A DNA stretch of 64,000 bases from JANQMX01 sp965247175 (GTDB lineage: Bacteria; Pseudomonadota; Alphaproteobacteria; Kiloniellales; DSM-21159), in the NCBI GenBank assembly GCA_965247175.1, contig OZ252006.1, positions 186,001 to 250,000 on the forward strand. The letters run 5' to 3'. The notes below the pieces were generated by a model. That model was not told the origin of the DNA. It made no database searches and was given only the letters and a program-made list of their open reading frames with translations. Positions 62,814 through 64,000 of this stretch are shown one piece after another. How positions within the stretch are numbered: the stretch's first letter is position 1; each line of letters begins with the position of its first letter. A program made the translations under genes and the position numbers.

Positions 62814-63304
62814 CCGATGCCTCCTCGGCCTGCATGGCTTCCGGTCGCTTTTTGTGTCACGGCCTCATACTCATCAAGGTCATCGGACCTCTCGACTTCG
62901 CTCGGCGGTCGAAAAACAAAAACGCGGCAGAGCGTGAAAAAGGTGATGCTGTAGCTCCCCATGGCCAAGGCCTGAGCGAGATACTCGGGCAGCAGCAGTT
63001 GCTCCAAGCTGATATAGAGAACCAGAAGGTTCAGACCATAGGATGGCAGGAACGCCATGAGGAACTTCGCAAGACCGGGGAGGAGCGCTTGCTGTGACGC
63101 GAAGGTGAAACGCCGGTTCAGGACGAAAGACACCATCAGCCCAACGGCATAGCCGCAGACGTTTGCGGCATAGGGGTTCAGTCCCACAACGAAGCTTGTG
63201 AAGAGAACCGTGCTATAGCCAACGAGCGTATTGACCAGTCCGACCGCGCAGAACTTTGCGAACTGCCAAACCGGGAGCTTCTGTGCGATCAAGCGGCCTC
63301 TCAC
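62810..63304 (-). CDS. GtrA family membrane protein
   Basis: 164 residues from GTG 63304, which overlaps the stop of the upstream methyltransferase by four bases. Four membrane helices with the GtrA pattern: FAKFCAVGLVNTLVGYSTVLF, AANVCGYAVGLMVSFVLNRRFTF, and MAFLPSYGLNLLVLYISLEQ. GtrA proteins help flip polyprenol-linked sugars in O-antigen or cell-wall glycosylation. It is coupled to galE by a four-base overlap. Confidence 0.9.
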   Translation of the reverse strand: MRGRLIAQKLPVWQFAKFCAVGLVNTLVGYSTVLFTSFVVGLNPYAANVCGYAVGLMVSFVLNRRFTFASQQALLPGLAKFLMAFLPSYGLNLLVLYISLEQLLLPEYLAQALAMGSYSITFFTLCRVFVFRPPSEVERSDDLDEYEAVTQKATGSHAGRGGIG

Positions 63305-64000
63305 GGTCGTGCCTGAACATAATATTGAGCACCAAGCGGCAGCCAAGCCAGATGCGGCTCCAACGGCCTTAACACTGAGAGCGCCCTAGGGAAGAAAGTG
63401 CAGTACCGAAGGCGCACGTTCTTGAAGCCCGCGGCTTGCACCCGATGGACCATCTCTTTGCCCCGAATGAGAATCGCATCGGCGTCGAAAGGACAGGTGT
63501 TTACGGCGTGCACGGTCAAGGGATTGAGTGGATTGTGTTCGAAGAGAAAGAAATGGCCGTTCAGGGTCATGCAGTTGCGAATATTCTCGAGAGATACACG
63601 ATGCCGGTCTGGCGGAATGTGATGAAACACACAGGCGGCAAACGCTAGGTCGCAGCTTTCGTCTTCGACGGGGAAGTCGCCCTCTGTCAGGTGGCGGAAC
63701 TCTGCATAGTGACGATAAATGAGTTCCGCTTGGCGCAGGCTTTCCTTCGAGATGTCGACACCGAGCAATCTGCTGTGGGAGAAGTACTTCTGAAAGAAAG
63801 GCATGCTCCCGCCAATTCCGCAGCCGAAATCCAGGATGCGGCGCACTTTGGCGCCACCGAGGCAGCGTGCAACCTCCCGGACTTTGTACTCAGCGAAGTA
63901 GGTTGGCTCTTCACCGCTGAGACCAAGATTGGCGCTATGTACTTCTCGGTAGTCGGTGGCGAAGTGGTCGAAAGCAGCCTCGTCTGCCTGCTGACTTCCA
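63301..64000 (-). CDS. Class I SAM-dependent methyltransferase, 5' end beyond right edge
   Basis: The frame is open to the window edge, adding about 50 residues ahead of the GTG at 63846 (for example FDHFATDYREVHSANLG), so the start lies outside. Motif I is ILDFGCGIGGSMPFF, with LGVDISKESLRQAE binding the ribose. Then DLAFAACVFHHIPPD and GHFFLFEHNPLNP. The family methylates small molecules or sugars. It overlaps gtrA by four bases and belongs to the surface-glycan group with gtrA and galE. Confidence 0.88.
   Translation of the reverse strand, partial: GSQQADEAAFDHFATDYREVHSANLGLSGEEPTYFAEYKVREVARCLGGAKVRRILDFGCGIGGSMPFFQKYFSHSRLLGVDISKESLRQAELIYRHYAEFRHLTEGDFPVEDESCDLAFAACVFHHIPPDRHRVSLENIRNCMTLNGHFFLFEHNPLNPLTVHAVNTCPFDADAILIRGKEMVHRVQAAGFKNVRLRYCTFFPRALSVLRPLEPHLAWLPLGAQYYVQARP

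Overview
The window is GC-rich, densely packed and free of rRNA, tRNA or prophage genes. Its gene content (class II DAHP synthase, TviB-type sugar dehydrogenase, L-malyl-CoA lyase, XerD next to aroBK, an ECF sigma/anti-sigma pair, HlyC/CorC protein) fits the chromosome of a free-living, probably marine alphaproteobacterium of the Rhodospirillales sensu lato. That placement is inferred from protein style, because no marker gene such as 16S rRNA is present.

Layout. 1-2.3 kb: an ECF sigma factor and anti-sigma factor diverge from the 5' part of a secreted Asp/Gly-repeat protein (probably an S8 peptidase) that runs off the left edge. Both transcripts appear to start from the same promoter type, GGAAT-N16-CGTT. 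2.3-9 kb: CBS protein, HlyC/CorC protein, aroB-aroK, a small membrane protein plus a large exported unknown, and xerD. 9-12 kb: malyl-CoA lyase, a DMSP-lyase-family cupin and a UDP-HexNAc dehydrogenase. 12-15 kb: a LysR regulator divergent from a DoxX / intradiol-dioxygenase-like / cytochrome b561 redox group. 15-25 kb: metabolic genes (class II DAHP synthase, nicotinate phosphoribosyltransferase-like, amidohydrolase, TyrA-like, DmdA-like GcvT-fold protein, hydroxyisobutyrate-dehydrogenase-like, enolase-superfamily dehydratase, two NTF2-like proteins). 25-34 kb: a LuxR-HTH/TolB-like/TPR regulator, zinc alcohol dehydrogenase, MFS transporter with a divergent AraC regulator, and an RND efflux pump with its adaptor. 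34-40 kb: NAD synthetase, a conserved unknown, an orphan family-5 solute-binding protein and a LysE exporter.

40-45 kb holds two tandem paralogous chemoreceptors of exactly 699 residues each. 45-47.6 kb is a compact four-gene minus-strand operon of three GNAT acetyltransferases and one methyltransferase. 47.8-52.7 kb carries cysS, an intergenic palindromic repeat, a TerB-like gene, a glutaminyl-tRNA synthetase (unexpected in most alphaproteobacteria) and a zinc metallopeptidase. 53-57 kb has a fasciclin-domain protein, a type-I-secreted SGNH hydrolase with RTX repeats, a DsbA/FrnE-like protein and a GNAT. 57-59 kb is an ftsH paralogue.

The most unusual region is 59.1-61.97 kb. A 155-bp copy of the 3' end of galE (59104-59258) is repeated in direct orientation at 61816-61970. 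Between the copies lie a 756-residue membrane protein with nine 41-45-residue repeats, predicted to sit in the periplasm, and a frameshifted acetyltransferase fragment. The membrane protein's stop codon is created exactly at the repeat junction. This looks like an insertion or rearrangement next to a surface-glycan locus (galE-gtrA-methyltransferase) that continues past the right edge.
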